Shown: positions 14,702 to 24,530, counted from the stretch's first letter. The stretch is DNA of 64,000 nucleotides from JAPPLB01 sp965208945 (GCA_965208945.1 OZ242366.1:1674001-1738000), one strand, 5' to 3'. Notes: generated by a model not told the origin, from the letters alone. A program made the numbers and translations.

Positions 14702-17677
14702 ATGGTTTCCGACACAACCGAACGCGGCCTGGAAGAGCAGATCGTCAGCGTCCTGGTCGATCGAAACGGTTATGTGCATGGCGAGCCCGAGGACTACGAC
14801 CGCGAATACTGCGTTGACTGGGTTCAACTCGCGGCCTTTCTGTCGGCGACGCAACCGGATGCGTTCGAGGGCCTGCGCCTCGAAGACGCCAGCCCGGCGC
14901 GCCGGAAGTTTCTGGCGCGCCTCCAGGGCGAGGTCACCAGGCGCGGTGTCATCGACGTGCTGCGCAAGGGGGTCAAGGACGGGCCGCATCACGTCGAGCT
15001 TTTCTACGGCGCGCCGTCTCCCGGCAACCCCGCCGCCGCTGAACGCTACGCGCAGAACCGCTTCTCCGTCACGCGCCAGCTTCGCTACAGCCTCGACGAG
15101 ACCCTGCGGGCGCTCGACCTCGGCCTGTTCATCAACGGCCTGCCGGTCGCCACGTTCGAGTTGAAGAACAGTCTCACCAAGCAGACGGTCGAGGACGCCG
15201 TGGAGCAGTACAAGCGCGACCGCGACCCCCGCGAGAAGCTCTTCGAGTTCGGCCGCTGCGTGGCCCACTTCGCGGTGGACGACCACGAGGTGCGGTTCTG
15301 CACGCACCTCAAGGGCAAGGGTTCGTGGTTCTTGCCCTTCAACCAGGGCTGGGACGACGGCGCCGGCAACCCGCCCAACCCGGACGGCCTCAAGACCGGC
15401 TACCTGTGGAAGCGGATTCTCACCCGCGACGGGCTGACCAACGTCCTGGAGAACTACGCGCAGGTCGTCGAGACCAAGGACGAGAAGACGGGCAGGAAGA
15501 AGAAGGTGCAGATCTGGCCGCGCTACCACCAGCTCGACGTAGTGCGGCGGCTCCTGTCCGACGCGCGCCGGTGCGGCGCGGGCAAGCGGTATCTCATCCA
15601 GCATTCCGCCGGCAGCGGGAAGTCCAACTCGATCGCCTGGCTCGCCCATCAGTTGATCGGGCTCAGGAAAGACGGCGCGGAGGTGTTCGACTCCATCATC
15701 GTGGTCACCGACCGGCGCATCCTCGACAAGCAGATCCGCGACACGATCAGGCAGTTCGCCCAGGTCGGGGCCACCGTCGGCCATGCCGAACGCTCCGGGG
15801 ACCTCCGCAAGTTCATCGAGAGCGGCAAGAAGATCATCATTTCGACGGTGCAGAAGTTCCCGTTCATCCTCGACGAGATCGGGGACGAGCAGCGCGGTCG
15901 GCGCTTCGCCATCATCATCGACGAGGCGCATTCGAGCCAGGGTGGCAAGACTTCGGCGGCGGTCAGCGGGGCGCTCTCCGAGGAGGGCGCCGAGAAGGAG
16001 GACGAGACCACCGAGGGCAAGATCAACCGCATCATGGAGTCGCGGAAGCTCCTCTCGAACGCGAGCTACTTCGCCTTCACCGCCACGCCCAAGAACAAGA
16101 CGCTGGAGATCTTCGGCGAGGCGCACGGCGCGGACGGGCAGGCCAGGCGCCGCCCGTTCCACAGCTACACCATGAAGCAGGCGATCCAGGAGGGCTTCAT
16201 CCTGGACGTGCTGCGGCGCTACACGCCGGTCAAGAGCTACTACAAGCTCATCAAGAAGATCGAGGACGATCCCGAGTACGACAGCAAGCGCGCCCGGAAG
16301 AAGCTGCGCCGCTACGTGGAAAGCCACGACCATGCCATCCGGCTCAAGGCCGAGATCATGGTGGACCACTTCCACGAACAGGTGCTGTCCCTCCACAAGA
16401 TCGGCGGCCAGGCCCGAGCGATGGTGGTGACGAACGGCATCCAGCGCGCGGTCCAGTATTACCACGCCATCCGGCAATACCTGCTGGAGCGCAAGAGCCC
16501 GCACCGGGCCATCGTCGCCTTCTCGGGCGAGCACGAGTACGGCGGGGATGGCGGGGTGAAGGTCAGCGAAGCGTCCCTCAACGGCTTCCCGTCCGGCCGG
16601 ATCGCCGACGAGATCCAGCAAGACCCGTATCGGTTCCTCATTTGCGCCGACAAGTTCCAGACCGGCTACGACGAGCCGCTGCTGCACACGATGTACGTGG
16701 ACAAGATCTTGTCCGGGATCAAGGCCGTGCAGACGCTGTCGCGTCTCAACAGGGCGAACCCGAAAAAACACGACGTGTTCGTGCTCGACTTCATGAATGA
16801 GGCCGACACCATCCAGGAGGCGTTCGCCGACTACTACCAGACGACGATCCTCAGTGAGGAGACCGACCCCAACAAGCTGCACGACCTCAAGGCCGCGCTC
16901 GACAACTATCAGGTGTATGCCGGCGCGGAGATCGACAGGTTCGTGACGCTCTACCTGGACGGGGCCGACCGCGACCGACTCGACCCCATCCTCGACGCCT
17001 GCGTCGCCGTCTACAGGAAGCAGCTCGACGAGGACGGGCAGGTGGATTTCAAGGGCAAGGCCAAGGCCTTCGTGCGCGTTTACGGCTTCCTCGCCTCGAT
17101 CCTGCCTTACACGAACTCCGAGTGGGAAAAGCTCTCGATCTTCCTGAACTTCCTCGTGCCGAAGCTCCCCGCGCCCGTGGAAGAGGATCTGTCCAAGGGC
17201 ATCCTTGAATCCATCGACATGGATAGTTACCGGGTCGAGAAGAAGGCGACGGTGCGCATCCAACTGGCGGACGAGGACGCCGAGATCGATCCGCTGCCGG
17301 CCACCGGCGGCGGCTTCATGCCGGAACCCGAACTCGACCGCCTGTCGAACATCCTCAAGGCCTTCAACGAGCAGTTCGGGAATATCCGCTGGGAGGACGA
17401 GGACCGCGTTCGCCGCCTCATCACGAAGGAGATTCCGGCCAAGGTTGCCGAGGACAGCGCCTACCGCAACGCCCGTGAGAACTCCGACAGGCAGAACGCC
17501 CGGATCGAGCATGACGAAGCCCTAGGGCGCGTGATGACCGCCGTGCTCAACGACGACATGCAGCTCTTCAAGCAGTTCACCGACAACGAGGGGTTCCGGC
17601 GAGAGCTGACGGATTTCGTCTTCGGACTGACCTATGCGCCGCCACGGGCCAAATCCCAGGCAACGGTCCTGGATTGA
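14702..17677 (+). CDS. hsdR: Type I restriction enzyme endonuclease/translocase subunit (HsdR)
   Basis: 991 residues. The N-terminal nuclease core includes the ELK triad end (FELKNS, about 152-157). The SF2 translocase follows, with Walker A (GSGKS, about 304-308) and DEAH (407-410) motifs, then helicase domain 2 (SRLNRANP), and a C-terminal helical region that contacts HsdM/S. It cleaves unmodified DNA after ATP-driven translocation. The frame is intact, so the RM system could be active. The N-terminal DYDREYCVDWVQLAAFL block recurs as a relic at 58506-58646. The gene is 250 bp from a tRNA-Pro gene at the right edge of the island. Confidence 0.95.
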   Translation: MVSDTTERGLEEQIVSVLVDRNGYVHGEPEDYDREYCVDWVQLAAFLSATQPDAFEGLRLEDASPARRKFLARLQGEVTRRGVIDVLRKGVKDGPHHVELFYGAPSPGNPAAAERYAQNRFSVTRQLRYSLDETLRALDLGLFINGLPVATFELKNSLTKQTVEDAVEQYKRDRDPREKLFEFGRCVAHFAVDDHEVRFCTHLKGKGSWFLPFNQGWDDGAGNPPNPDGLKTGYLWKRILTRDGLTNVLENYAQVVETKDEKTGRKKKVQIWPRYHQLDVVRRLLSDARRCGAGKRYLIQHSAGSGKSNSIAWLAHQLIGLRKDGAEVFDSIIVVTDRRILDKQIRDTIRQFAQVGATVGHAERSGDLRKFIESGKKIIISTVQKFPFILDEIGDEQRGRRFAIIIDEAHSSQGGKTSAAVSGALSEEGAEKEDETTEGKINRIMESRKLLSNASYFAFTATPKNKTLEIFGEAHGADGQARRRPFHSYTMKQAIQEGFILDVLRRYTPVKSYYKLIKKIEDDPEYDSKRARKKLRRYVESHDHAIRLKAEIMVDHFHEQVLSLHKIGGQARAMVVTNGIQRAVQYYHAIRQYLLERKSPHRAIVAFSGEHEYGGDGGVKVSEASLNGFPSGRIADEIQQDPYRFLICADKFQTGYDEPLLHTMYVDKILSGIKAVQTLSRLNRANPKKHDVFVLDFMNEADTIQEAFADYYQTTILSEETDPNKLHDLKAALDNYQVYAGAEIDRFVTLYLDGADRDRLDPILDACVAVYRKQLDEDGQVDFKGKAKAFVRVYGFLASILPYTNSEWEKLSIFLNFLVPKLPAPVEEDLSKGILESIDMDSYRVEKKATVRIQLADEDAEIDPLPATGGGFMPEPELDRLSNILKAFNEQFGNIRWEDEDRVRRLITKEIPAKVAEDSAYRNARENSDRQNARIEHDEALGRVMTAVLNDDMQLFKQFTDNEGFRRELTDFVFGLTYAPPRAKSQATVLD

Positions 17678-17925
17678 CGGCGCTGCTGCCCTCAGGTGTA
17701 CGGATCGCCCTGATCTGCCACTCGACTCGGGGCGACTATTCGCGGACTCCATCCACTTTGCAGGATCGAGCGCGTCGATGACTATTGGCTGAACAACCCG
17801 TCGAGGTGTTTCGATCCCGGACCCGAAGCCCGGCTGTTGATCGGCGAGGGTCAGGAGCGGCCGTGATATTAGCTACAGCAGCTTTTCAGGCCGGATGAAA
17901 AAAGCCAGTAAGTTGTTGAATGCAT

Positions 17926-18002
17926 TGGTCGGGGCGGCAGGATTTGAACCTGCGGCCCCCTGCTCCCAAAGCAGGTGCGCTACCAGGCTGCGCCACGCCC
18001 CG
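17926..18002 (-). tRNA. tRNA-Pro (anticodon TGG)
   Basis: Read on the minus strand, the acceptor CGGGGCG pairs with CGCCCCG. The D-loop contains AGCCTGGTAGCGC. The anticodon stem CCTGC/GCAGG encloses the loop TTTGGGA, giving anticodon TGG. The T-arm has GGTTCAAATCC and a 3' CCA is encoded. Length is 77 including CCA. The stretch 17678-17925 between hsdR and this tRNA holds no supported gene. Confidence 0.95.
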
Positions 18003-18229
18003 ACATCCGGCTGGTTTCGTTCATTATCGCATCGGGCCGGCCCGCGGCCGGGGTGATCCCCCTACCCGCTTTCCGGCGGATAAAAGACGAATCCGGACAC
18101 CGACCAAGCTGTCGGAGCAAGGGGAGAAGTTCCCTTGGTGAACCGAGTAGAAAGTTTTCAATGGGCATCGAAAATCTCAGGGTCTGAGCGCTGCCCTGCG
18201 GAGCGAACCAGGCCGCCGCCCATGGTTTT

Positions 18230-18262
18230 CACGAAACACGAGACACGAATCACGGCCTTTTC
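18230..18262. repeat. Family D 7-bp tandem motif
   Basis: CACGAAA-CACGAGA-CACGAAT-CACGGCC followed by TTTTCCGG. It lies in the 18003-19457 repeat field, where no gene is supported. Confidence 0.65.
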
Positions 18263-18429
18263 CGGCCGTTCGGTTCGCCGTTTTTTAGCAACGATGGCGC
18301 CACCAGGGACCGCCGACCGTTTCACCGAAACCTCTTCTATATCAATGCTTTGCGGCCCTCAGCCCCTTTTTTTGACGGCAAACTGTTGCGCACAAGTGCA
18401 GAAAGGGGTGACGGTGAAGTGCACACCTC

Positions 18430-18510
18430 CGCGTACCGTCCACCGTTCCCGGCGGGCCTCCCGGCGAACGCCAAACGAACCCATGCCGAGAAAGGAGAGC
18501 GTTCCAGATT
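18430..18510 (+). repeat. Family C tail fragment
   Basis: Contains the AACGCCAAACGAACCCATGC and GAGAAAGGAGAGCGTTCC blocks that end each family C unit, without the earlier part. It leads directly into the first full unit. Confidence 0.6.
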
Positions 18511-18818
18511 GCGTTGACGCTAACCAAGCTTGAGCCGGCTACGTCGTATATATAAATTGCGCGTTGTGGCGCGGCTATGGCACGGCACGGGCGGCATATT
18601 GCCACGGAACCAGTGTCTCCGCTCCGTCCGTCGTTTATGGCCGGCCTCACGACGAGCGCCGTTAGCAGGGAAATCCCACAAAAGTGCACAAAATCCCGGA
18701 TCCCCCAGGAAAATGCGCGAAACGCAGCGCTCGCCGCGGCTCCCGTCGTCCTCAGTGCTCGTCCCGCTACGGCGGCCGCCAAACGAACCCATGCCGAGAA
18801 AGGAGAGCGTTTCGGATT
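18511..18818 (+). repeat. Family C tandem unit 1 (308 bp)
   Basis: The unit begins GCGTTGACGCTAACCAAGCT, runs through an AT-rich TATATAAATTGCG, the GGCCTCACGACGAGCGCCGT block and an AAATCCCACAAAAGTGCAC block, and ends AAAGGAGAGCGTTTCGGATT. The next unit repeats it almost base for base. Confidence 0.85.
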
Positions 18819-19137
18819 GCGTTGACGCTAACCAAGCTTGAGCCGTCTGCGTCGTTTATATAAATTGCGCGTTGTGGTGCGGCTGTGGCGCGGCTATGGC
18901 GCGGCGCGGGCGGCATATTGCCCCGGAACCAGTGTCTCCGCTCCGTCCGTCGTTCACGGGTGGCCTCACGACGAGCGCCGTTAGCAGGGAAATCCCACAA
19001 AAATGCACAAAATCCCGGATCCCCCAGGAAAATGCGCGAAGCGCAGCGTTCGCCGCGGCTCGCGTCGCCCTCCGGGCTCGTCCCGCTGCGGCGACCGCCA
19101 AATGAACCCATGCCGGGAAAGGAGAGCGTTCCGGATT
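18819..19137 (+). repeat. Family C tandem unit 2 (319 bp)
   Basis: A near-identical copy of unit 1. The 11-bp length difference is explained by one extra GCTGTGGCGCG-like stretch near 18885. No reading frame is conserved between the two units in a protein-like way. Confidence 0.85.
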
Positions 19138-19290
19138 GCGTTGGTACTGGCCTGAGACATCTTCCTGATGCAGCGGCGTTGGCGCCGATCTGGATGTTTC
19201 CTGCTGGAATGATCCACAGCGGGCGGAGGAAAAACTAACCAGGCTTGAGCCGGCTGCGTCCTTTATATAATTAGGAATAAGCCCGTCTTT
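19138..19290 (+). repeat. Family C third unit, interrupted by family B
   Basis: Starts GCGTTGG as the other units do, is broken by an approximately 85-bp family B element, then resumes CTAACCAGGCTTGAGCCGGC and TTTATATAA. The interruption shows family B inserting into family C. Confidence 0.7.
19151..19235 (+). repeat. Family B repeat, copy 1 (nested)
   Basis: Shares with 26243-26330 and 33903-33990 the ordered blocks CATCxTCCTG, CGTTGxCxCCG, GGATGTTTC, GCTGGAATGATC and GGGCGGAGGAAAAACT. It is embedded in a family C unit. Confidence 0.7.
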
Positions 19291-19457
19291 CCCGCTGTGC
19301 GGCGAGCAAGGCGGGCCAGGGCTCACCGCCCCGGTGTTCTCGATGCCGGCGGCCCGCGCAGGCGAAAGAGGCGCGAGTCGCCGTAGCGCGCCTTTGTCGT
19401 TTCTGAACGGGCTTTCAGGCGGGCATCGAGCAGCCCTGCTATCAACAACGAAGTCTC

Positions 19458-20399
19458 ATGGGACGACAAACTATGTCTGCAACGAATGGCATGGCGATGA
19501 TCGAGGCGCGGGGCCTCAGCAAGCTGTATGGCGAGTTCGCAGCGATCCGCGATGTATCGTTCTCGGTCGCCCAGGGCCAGGTAGCCGCGTTTCTGGGGCC
19601 CAACGGCGCCGGGAAATCGACCACCCTGAAGGTGCTGACGGGCTATCTGAGCCCGAGCGCGGGCACGGCGCGCATCGGCGGGTTGGATGTGGTCTCTCAT
19701 CGCATCGAAGCCGCCGCCCGCATCGGCTACTTGCCCGAGAACGGGCCTCTCTATCCGGAGATGACGCCGCTCGAACTGCTCGAGTTCTTCGGCAGCGCGC
19801 GGGGACTTTCGCCGGACCGGTTGAAGCGGCGCATCGACGAGGTGGTCGGGCAGTGCCATCTGGAAGCGGTGCTCGAAAAGAGCATCTTCAAGCTCTCGAG
19901 GGGCTACCGCCAGCGGGTCGGCATGGCGCAGGCGTTGCTCCACGAGCCCGACATCCTCATCATGGACGAGCCGACCAGCGGCCTGGACCCGAACCAGATT
20001 CGGGACGTGCGGCAACTCATTCGCGGGCTCGGTGAAACCAAGACGATCCTGATCTCGACGCACATCCTGCAGGAAGTGGAGGCGATGGTGGACCACGTGA
20101 TCCTGGTCAACGAGGGACGGGTCGTATTCGACGGCACGGTGGACGAAATGGCCTCCGGCGAGAGTCTCGAGGCGGCTTTCCACCGCTTGACCGGCCGGCC
20201 CGCGGCCGCGCCCGAAGTCCCGCCGGAGCCGGAAGAGGCCGCACCGGCGGAGGGTGAAGTCGCCGAAACGGAGTCCGGGAGCGTCCCGGAAGGTCCGGTT
20301 CACGAGACCGCTTCGGCCGAGGACGCGTCTCCGGACGGCGCCGGCCCTGACGGGTCCAGCGAAGAAACCACCACGACATCGCAAGGAGGCGTTGCATGA
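19458..20399 (+). CDS. ABC transporter ATP-binding protein, GldA-like
   Basis: 313 residues. Walker A GPNGAGKST at about 47-55, signature LSRGYRQRVGMAQ and Walker B ILIMDEPTSGLDP are all present, so it is an active-looking ABC ATPase of the ABC-2/GldA class. It is followed in an ATGA overlap by a GldF-GldG fusion, and then by a DUF4340 protein, the standard gliding-type exporter set. The last 70 residues form an acidic Ala/Glu/Pro-rich tail not needed for ATPase function. The start is the first ATG; ATG at 19473 is an alternative. The substrate is unknown; in Bacteroidetes gldA/F/G support gliding, but outside that phylum the set is widespread without gliding. Confidence 0.9.
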   Translation: MGRQTMSATNGMAMIEARGLSKLYGEFAAIRDVSFSVAQGQVAAFLGPNGAGKSTTLKVLTGYLSPSAGTARIGGLDVVSHRIEAAARIGYLPENGPLYPEMTPLELLEFFGSARGLSPDRLKRRIDEVVGQCHLEAVLEKSIFKLSRGYRQRVGMAQALLHEPDILIMDEPTSGLDPNQIRDVRQLIRGLGETKTILISTHILQEVEAMVDHVILVNEGRVVFDGTVDEMASGESLEAAFHRLTGRPAAAPEVPPEPEEAAPAEGEVAETESGSVPEGPVHETASAEDASPDGAGPDGSSEETTTTSQGGVA

Positions 20400-23038
20400 A
20401 CGATCGCTGGCGGCTTCCCAAGGCCATCCTGAAACGTGAGCTGACGAGCTATTTCTCGAGCCCGACGGGCTACGTGTTCATCACGCTGTTCGTCTTCCTC
20501 AGCGCGGTCGCGGCATTCTGGCAAGAAGCCTTCTTCGCCAACAACCTGGCGAATCTCGATCCGCTCAACGCCTTCATGCCGTATCTGCTGGTCTTTCTGA
20601 TCCCGGCGATCACGATGAGCCTCTGGGCGGAGGAGAAGCGCAACGGGACCGACGAATTGCTGCTGACGCTGCCGGCCGCCGACCGCGACATCGTGATCGG
20701 GAAATACCTGGCGGCGCTGACCATCTACGAGATTGCGCTGTTGTTTTCCCTGAGCCACGTGCTGGTTCTGTTGTGGCTCGGCAGTCCCGACCTGGGCTTG
20801 ATGTTCTCGACCTACCTGGGCTACTGGTTGATGGGCGCGGCGCTGCTCACGCTGGGGATGCTGGCTTCGCTGCTGGTGTCGAACCTGACGGTGGCGTTCA
20901 TCCTCGGCGCGGCGTTCTGCGCCGTGCCGGTCTTCATCGATCATGCCGGGGTGATTCTCACGGGCGGCGCGCGCCGGCTGATCGAAGGGCTGTCGTTCCG
21001 CACGCAGTTCGAGGACTTCGCCGCGGGCGTCGTCTCGCTTTCGTCGCTGCTGTACTTCGTGACATTCACTCTGGCGATGCTTTATCTCAACGTCGCCCTG
21101 CTGGGCCGCCGCCATTGGCAGACCGGCAAGGGCGCCGCGCCCCTGGGGCGTCACTACCTGGCGCGCGGACTCGCGCTGCTCGTGATCGTAGCGAGCCTCA
21201 CGGTGCTGACGGGGCGTCTCGGCGGCCGCGCCGACGTCACGGCGGAGCGGCTGCACTCGCTTTCGGACGAGACCGTCGCGTTGATCGGCCAGCTCGACCC
21301 CGAACGGCCGGTCTTCATACAGGCTTTTCTGAGCCCCAATGTGCCGCGTAGCTATCTTCAGACGCGGAACAACATCGTGAACGTGCTGAGAGAGTTCAAC
21401 GCTCTCGGCGGCAGCGCCATTCACGCCCGTGTGATCGAAACCGAGAAGTACACTCCCGAGGCCCGCGAAGCCCAGGAGCGCTACGACATCCAGCCGCGCC
21501 CGATCCCGATTTTCGAGCAGACGCCCGGCAGTGCGGACGAGATCTATTTCGGGCTCGCCTTCACGCGCGGCGCGGAGGAGTTCGTCATCCCGTTCTTCGA
21601 CCCCGGCCTGCCCGCCGAGTACGAAATCATGCGCTCGGTGCGGGTGGTTTCGAATGCGGAGAAGAAGAAGGTCGGCGTTCTCATCAGCAAGGTGAACATG
21701 TTCGGCGGATTCGATTTTCAGACCCGCCGCCGCTCCGCGGACTGGTCGATCGTCGCCGAGCTGCACAAGCAGTACGACGTCCAGCGGGTGCCGGCGGACA
21801 GCGACTACCCGGCGGACCTCGACGTGCTCCTCGCCGTACTGCCGCACACCATCACCGACGAGGAGCTTGAGCGGCTCGCGAACCATGTCGGCGGGGGCCA
21901 TCCGGCGCTGATCATGCTGGACCCGATGCCGGCGTTCAATATCGAGTTGTCCCCGCAGATGCCGCCGCGCAATCCTTTCCAGCAGGGTGGGCCGCCGCCG
22001 ACTCCCCCGACCAGCGTTCAGCCTTTGCTCGACGTTCTCGGCCTGCAGTGGCCCAAGGATCAGATCGCCTGGGACAAGTACAATCCGCATCCCCAGATCG
22101 GAGCGCTGCCGGAAGAGATCATCTTCATCGGCGCGGGCAACAAGGCGGCGGTCAACCCGTTCAATCCCGAAGAACCGATTACCGCCGGGCTGCAGGAAGT
22201 CGTATTGCTGCATTCCGGCGTCCTGAAGCCGGCCGAAACGGACAAGACGGATTTCATTCCGTTGCTGCAAACCGGCTCCGACTCGGGGCAGGTCATGTGG
22301 ATGCGGCTTGTGCAGCGGACGCTGTTCGGCATCCAGCTCAACCCGAACGTCCCCCATCGGCCGGACGAGGAGTTCCACGTTCTGGCGGCCCGCGTCGAGG
22401 GCAAGGAGGGCGACAAGCCGGTGCGGGCGATCGTCGTCGCCGATCTCGACATGATGGGCGAGCAGTTCTTCGAGCTGCGGCGCCGGGGCATCGAGAACCT
22501 GAACTTCGACAACGTCACGTTCCTGCTGAACGCCGTCGATTCGCTGGCTGGCGACGATTCGTTCATCGAGCTTCGCAAGCGGCGTCCGCGGCACCGGACG
22601 CTTGAAGCCGTCGAGTCGCGCACGAGGGTCTATGAAGAGCAGCGTCTGGAGGATACGACCGAAGCGGAAGACGTGGCCGAGCAGCGGCTCGAAGAAGCTC
22701 AGGAGCGCCTGGACCAGGCCGTCGCGGCGCTGCAGGCCAGGACGGATCTCGACGCCCAGACCAAGCGCATCATGATCGCCAATCAGCAGAAGGTCGAGAA
22801 CCGCCGGCTGAGCGTTGCGCGCAAGAACATCGAGGACGAGAAGCAGCGTCAGATGGAACGGGCGCGCTCCGAGATGGAGTCGTCGATCCGGGCCATCCAG
22901 AGCACGATTAAGCTGTTGGCGGTGATCATTCCGCCGATTCCCGCGTTTGCCCTGTTCCTGTTGGTATCCGTGCGGAGACTTCGGCGGGAGAAGATCGGGG
23001 TCTCGCCCGACCGCCTCGTGGAGCAGAAGAAAGGATAG
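20396..23038 (+). CDS. GldF-GldG fusion: ABC-2 permease plus periplasmic GldG-like domain
   Basis: 880 residues combining two proteins that are separate in Bacteroidetes. Residues 1 to about 235 form a six-helix ABC-2 permease (GldF). A further helix near 255-275 leads into a GldG/ABC_transp_aux domain (about 285-730). A charged coiled-coil region (about 740-830, rich in E/Q/R) follows and a final transmembrane helix (about 845-865) closes the protein. It should form the membrane channel with the ATPase encoded upstream. The start overlaps the upstream stop, showing translational coupling. The fusion is also known from other Gram-negative phyla. Confidence 0.88.
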   Translation: MNDRWRLPKAILKRELTSYFSSPTGYVFITLFVFLSAVAAFWQEAFFANNLANLDPLNAFMPYLLVFLIPAITMSLWAEEKRNGTDELLLTLPAADRDIVIGKYLAALTIYEIALLFSLSHVLVLLWLGSPDLGLMFSTYLGYWLMGAALLTLGMLASLLVSNLTVAFILGAAFCAVPVFIDHAGVILTGGARRLIEGLSFRTQFEDFAAGVVSLSSLLYFVTFTLAMLYLNVALLGRRHWQTGKGAAPLGRHYLARGLALLVIVASLTVLTGRLGGRADVTAERLHSLSDETVALIGQLDPERPVFIQAFLSPNVPRSYLQTRNNIVNVLREFNALGGSAIHARVIETEKYTPEAREAQERYDIQPRPIPIFEQTPGSADEIYFGLAFTRGAEEFVIPFFDPGLPAEYEIMRSVRVVSNAEKKKVGVLISKVNMFGGFDFQTRRRSADWSIVAELHKQYDVQRVPADSDYPADLDVLLAVLPHTITDEELERLANHVGGGHPALIMLDPMPAFNIELSPQMPPRNPFQQGGPPPTPPTSVQPLLDVLGLQWPKDQIAWDKYNPHPQIGALPEEIIFIGAGNKAAVNPFNPEEPITAGLQEVVLLHSGVLKPAETDKTDFIPLLQTGSDSGQVMWMRLVQRTLFGIQLNPNVPHRPDEEFHVLAARVEGKEGDKPVRAIVVADLDMMGEQFFELRRRGIENLNFDNVTFLLNAVDSLAGDDSFIELRKRRPRHRTLEAVESRTRVYEEQRLEDTTEAEDVAEQRLEEAQERLDQAVAALQARTDLDAQTKRIMIANQQKVENRRLSVARKNIEDEKQRQMERARSEMESSIRAIQSTIKLLAVIIPPIPAFALFLLVSVRRLRREKIGVSPDRLVEQKKG

Positions 23039-23054
23039 CGATGGAGGGTACGTC

Positions 23055-24293
23055 ATGAATGAACTCAAAACCACCATCCTCTTCGGTGTGACCGCCGCCG
23101 TGCTGGCAACGGCGGCGATGGTGATCGATCCCGGCGCGGCAACGCCGGACGTGTTCAGCGATCAAGGCGAAGCGTTCTATCCGGATTTCACCGACCCGCA
23201 GGCTCCGAAGGCCATCGAGGTCGTCGACTACGACGAAGCCACCGCGACCGCGCGGCCGTTGAAGGTCGAGTTCGCCGAGGGAACGTGGCGGGTTCCGTCG
23301 CACTTCAACTACCCGGCCGACGCGGAGGACCGCCTGGCGAACACCGCCGCGGCTTTGATGGAGCTGCGCAAGGACGCCATCGTGAGCGACCGGGTCGAGG
23401 AACACGGCGACTACGGCGTGATCGACCCCTTCGCCGAAGGCGAGCTCTCGCTCGAAGGACGCGGCCAGCGAGTGACCCTGAAAGACGAGAATGACGCCAC
23501 GCTCGCCGACTTCATCGTCGGCAGGAAAGTCGATGGCAAGCCGAATCGCCGCTACATGCGCGTCCCGACGCAGAAGCGCGTCTACGAGGTGGAATCGTCG
23601 GCGGACGTTTCGGCCAAGTTCGAAGACTGGATCGAGACGGACTTGCTCAAGACCTCCGCCGGCGACATCCGGAAAGTACTGGTCAACCGCTACTCGATCA
23701 ACGAGAGGATGGGCCGTTTGGAAAACCAGGAGCGTCTCATCCTGACGAAGAAAGACGACAAGTGGACGATGAGCGGCGGCGGAACGCCTGATACGAGCAA
23801 GATGAATGACCTCACGGGGGCGCTCGACTCGCTCAAGATCGTCGATGTTCAGCCGAAGCCTCAGAATCTCACGGAAGTTCTGAAAGGGGCTTCAGGAGTT
23901 GCGATCTCGCGGCAGTCGCAGGTGTCGTTGCAGCAGAAAGGTTTCTTCGTTACGCGGAGGGGTCTGCTGGCCAACGAAGGCGAGATCGTTGTCGACTCGA
24001 AGAACGGGCTGCAGTACACGCTGCGGTTCGGCGAGATTGCATCGAGCGGGCCGAGCGCCGGCGCGGAAGACGGCTCGTCCGGCAATGATGGCGAGGGCGA
24101 GCGCCGCTACCTCTTCATCACGGTCGACTACAGCGATGCGCGGGCGAAGCAGTACAACGACGGCGAAGAGCCCGATGCAGCGGGCAAAGATCTGGCCGAC
24201 GAGCTGCGCAACCGTTTCGCGGATTGGTATTACGTCATCTCCGGGGCGGACTTCAACAAGCTGCGCCCCCGGCGGCGGGACTTGCGCGGCTGA
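23055..24293 (+). CDS. DUF4340 domain protein of the Gld-type exporter
   Basis: 412 residues. One N-terminal membrane anchor (TILFGVTAAVLATAAMVI, about 6-23) precedes a DUF4340 region containing repeated beta-rich segments (DFIVGRKVDGKPNRRYMRVP). The family is nearly always the last gene after GldF/GldG-like genes and is likely an extracytoplasmic partner. The ATG at 23055 starts 16 bases after the permease stop, behind GGAGGG; the longer frame from 22947 would overlap the permease and is less likely. Confidence 0.85.
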   Translation: MNELKTTILFGVTAAVLATAAMVIDPGAATPDVFSDQGEAFYPDFTDPQAPKAIEVVDYDEATATARPLKVEFAEGTWRVPSHFNYPADAEDRLANTAAALMELRKDAIVSDRVEEHGDYGVIDPFAEGELSLEGRGQRVTLKDENDATLADFIVGRKVDGKPNRRYMRVPTQKRVYEVESSADVSAKFEDWIETDLLKTSAGDIRKVLVNRYSINERMGRLENQERLILTKKDDKWTMSGGGTPDTSKMNDLTGALDSLKIVDVQPKPQNLTEVLKGASGVAISRQSQVSLQQKGFFVTRRGLLANEGEIVVDSKNGLQYTLRFGEIASSGPSAGAEDGSSGNDGEGERRYLFITVDYSDARAKQYNDGEEPDAAGKDLADELRNRFADWYYVISGADFNKLRPRRRDLRG

Positions 24294-24347
24294 CCCCGAA
24301 TCCTGAAAGGACGTTCGATTTCCGGTGCTGAGACGCGAGCCTGTTTT

Positions 24348-24530
24348 AGCCTGCATGTCTCACCACGTGGCGAGGCGAAGTGCGTGAGAGGGCCGCCAGG
24401 ACGAGGCGCGCGCCGCTTGGCGCGCGCAGGCGTACTTGAACCGTACGTTGAGCACGGCAAGCAAGCGCAACGAAGTCCTGGCGGTCGTATCGCGTGCTGC
24501 GGCCGTCGGGTGGTGAGACATGCAGGTTAG
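24348..24530 (+). repeat. Family A repeat, complete copy
   Basis: The left end TAGCCTGCATGTCTCACCAC mirrors the right end GTGGTGAGACATGCAGGTTA, with TA on both outer edges. The middle contains GGCGCGCGCCGCTTGGCGCG and the CGTACTTGAACCGTACG palindrome. It occupies most of the gap 24294-24642. Confidence 0.9.

Noticed and set aside
17926..18002. tRNA-Pro as attachment site of the restriction island
   Set aside because: No copy of the tRNA 3' end was seen near the left boundary (7626-7752), and no integrase lies in the island.
24348..24530. Conserved small proteins encoded on both strands of family A copies
   Set aside because: Similar peptides appear in every copy only because the DNA is repeated. 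The frames are not preserved between copies, start codons differ and no ribosome binding sites are shared.
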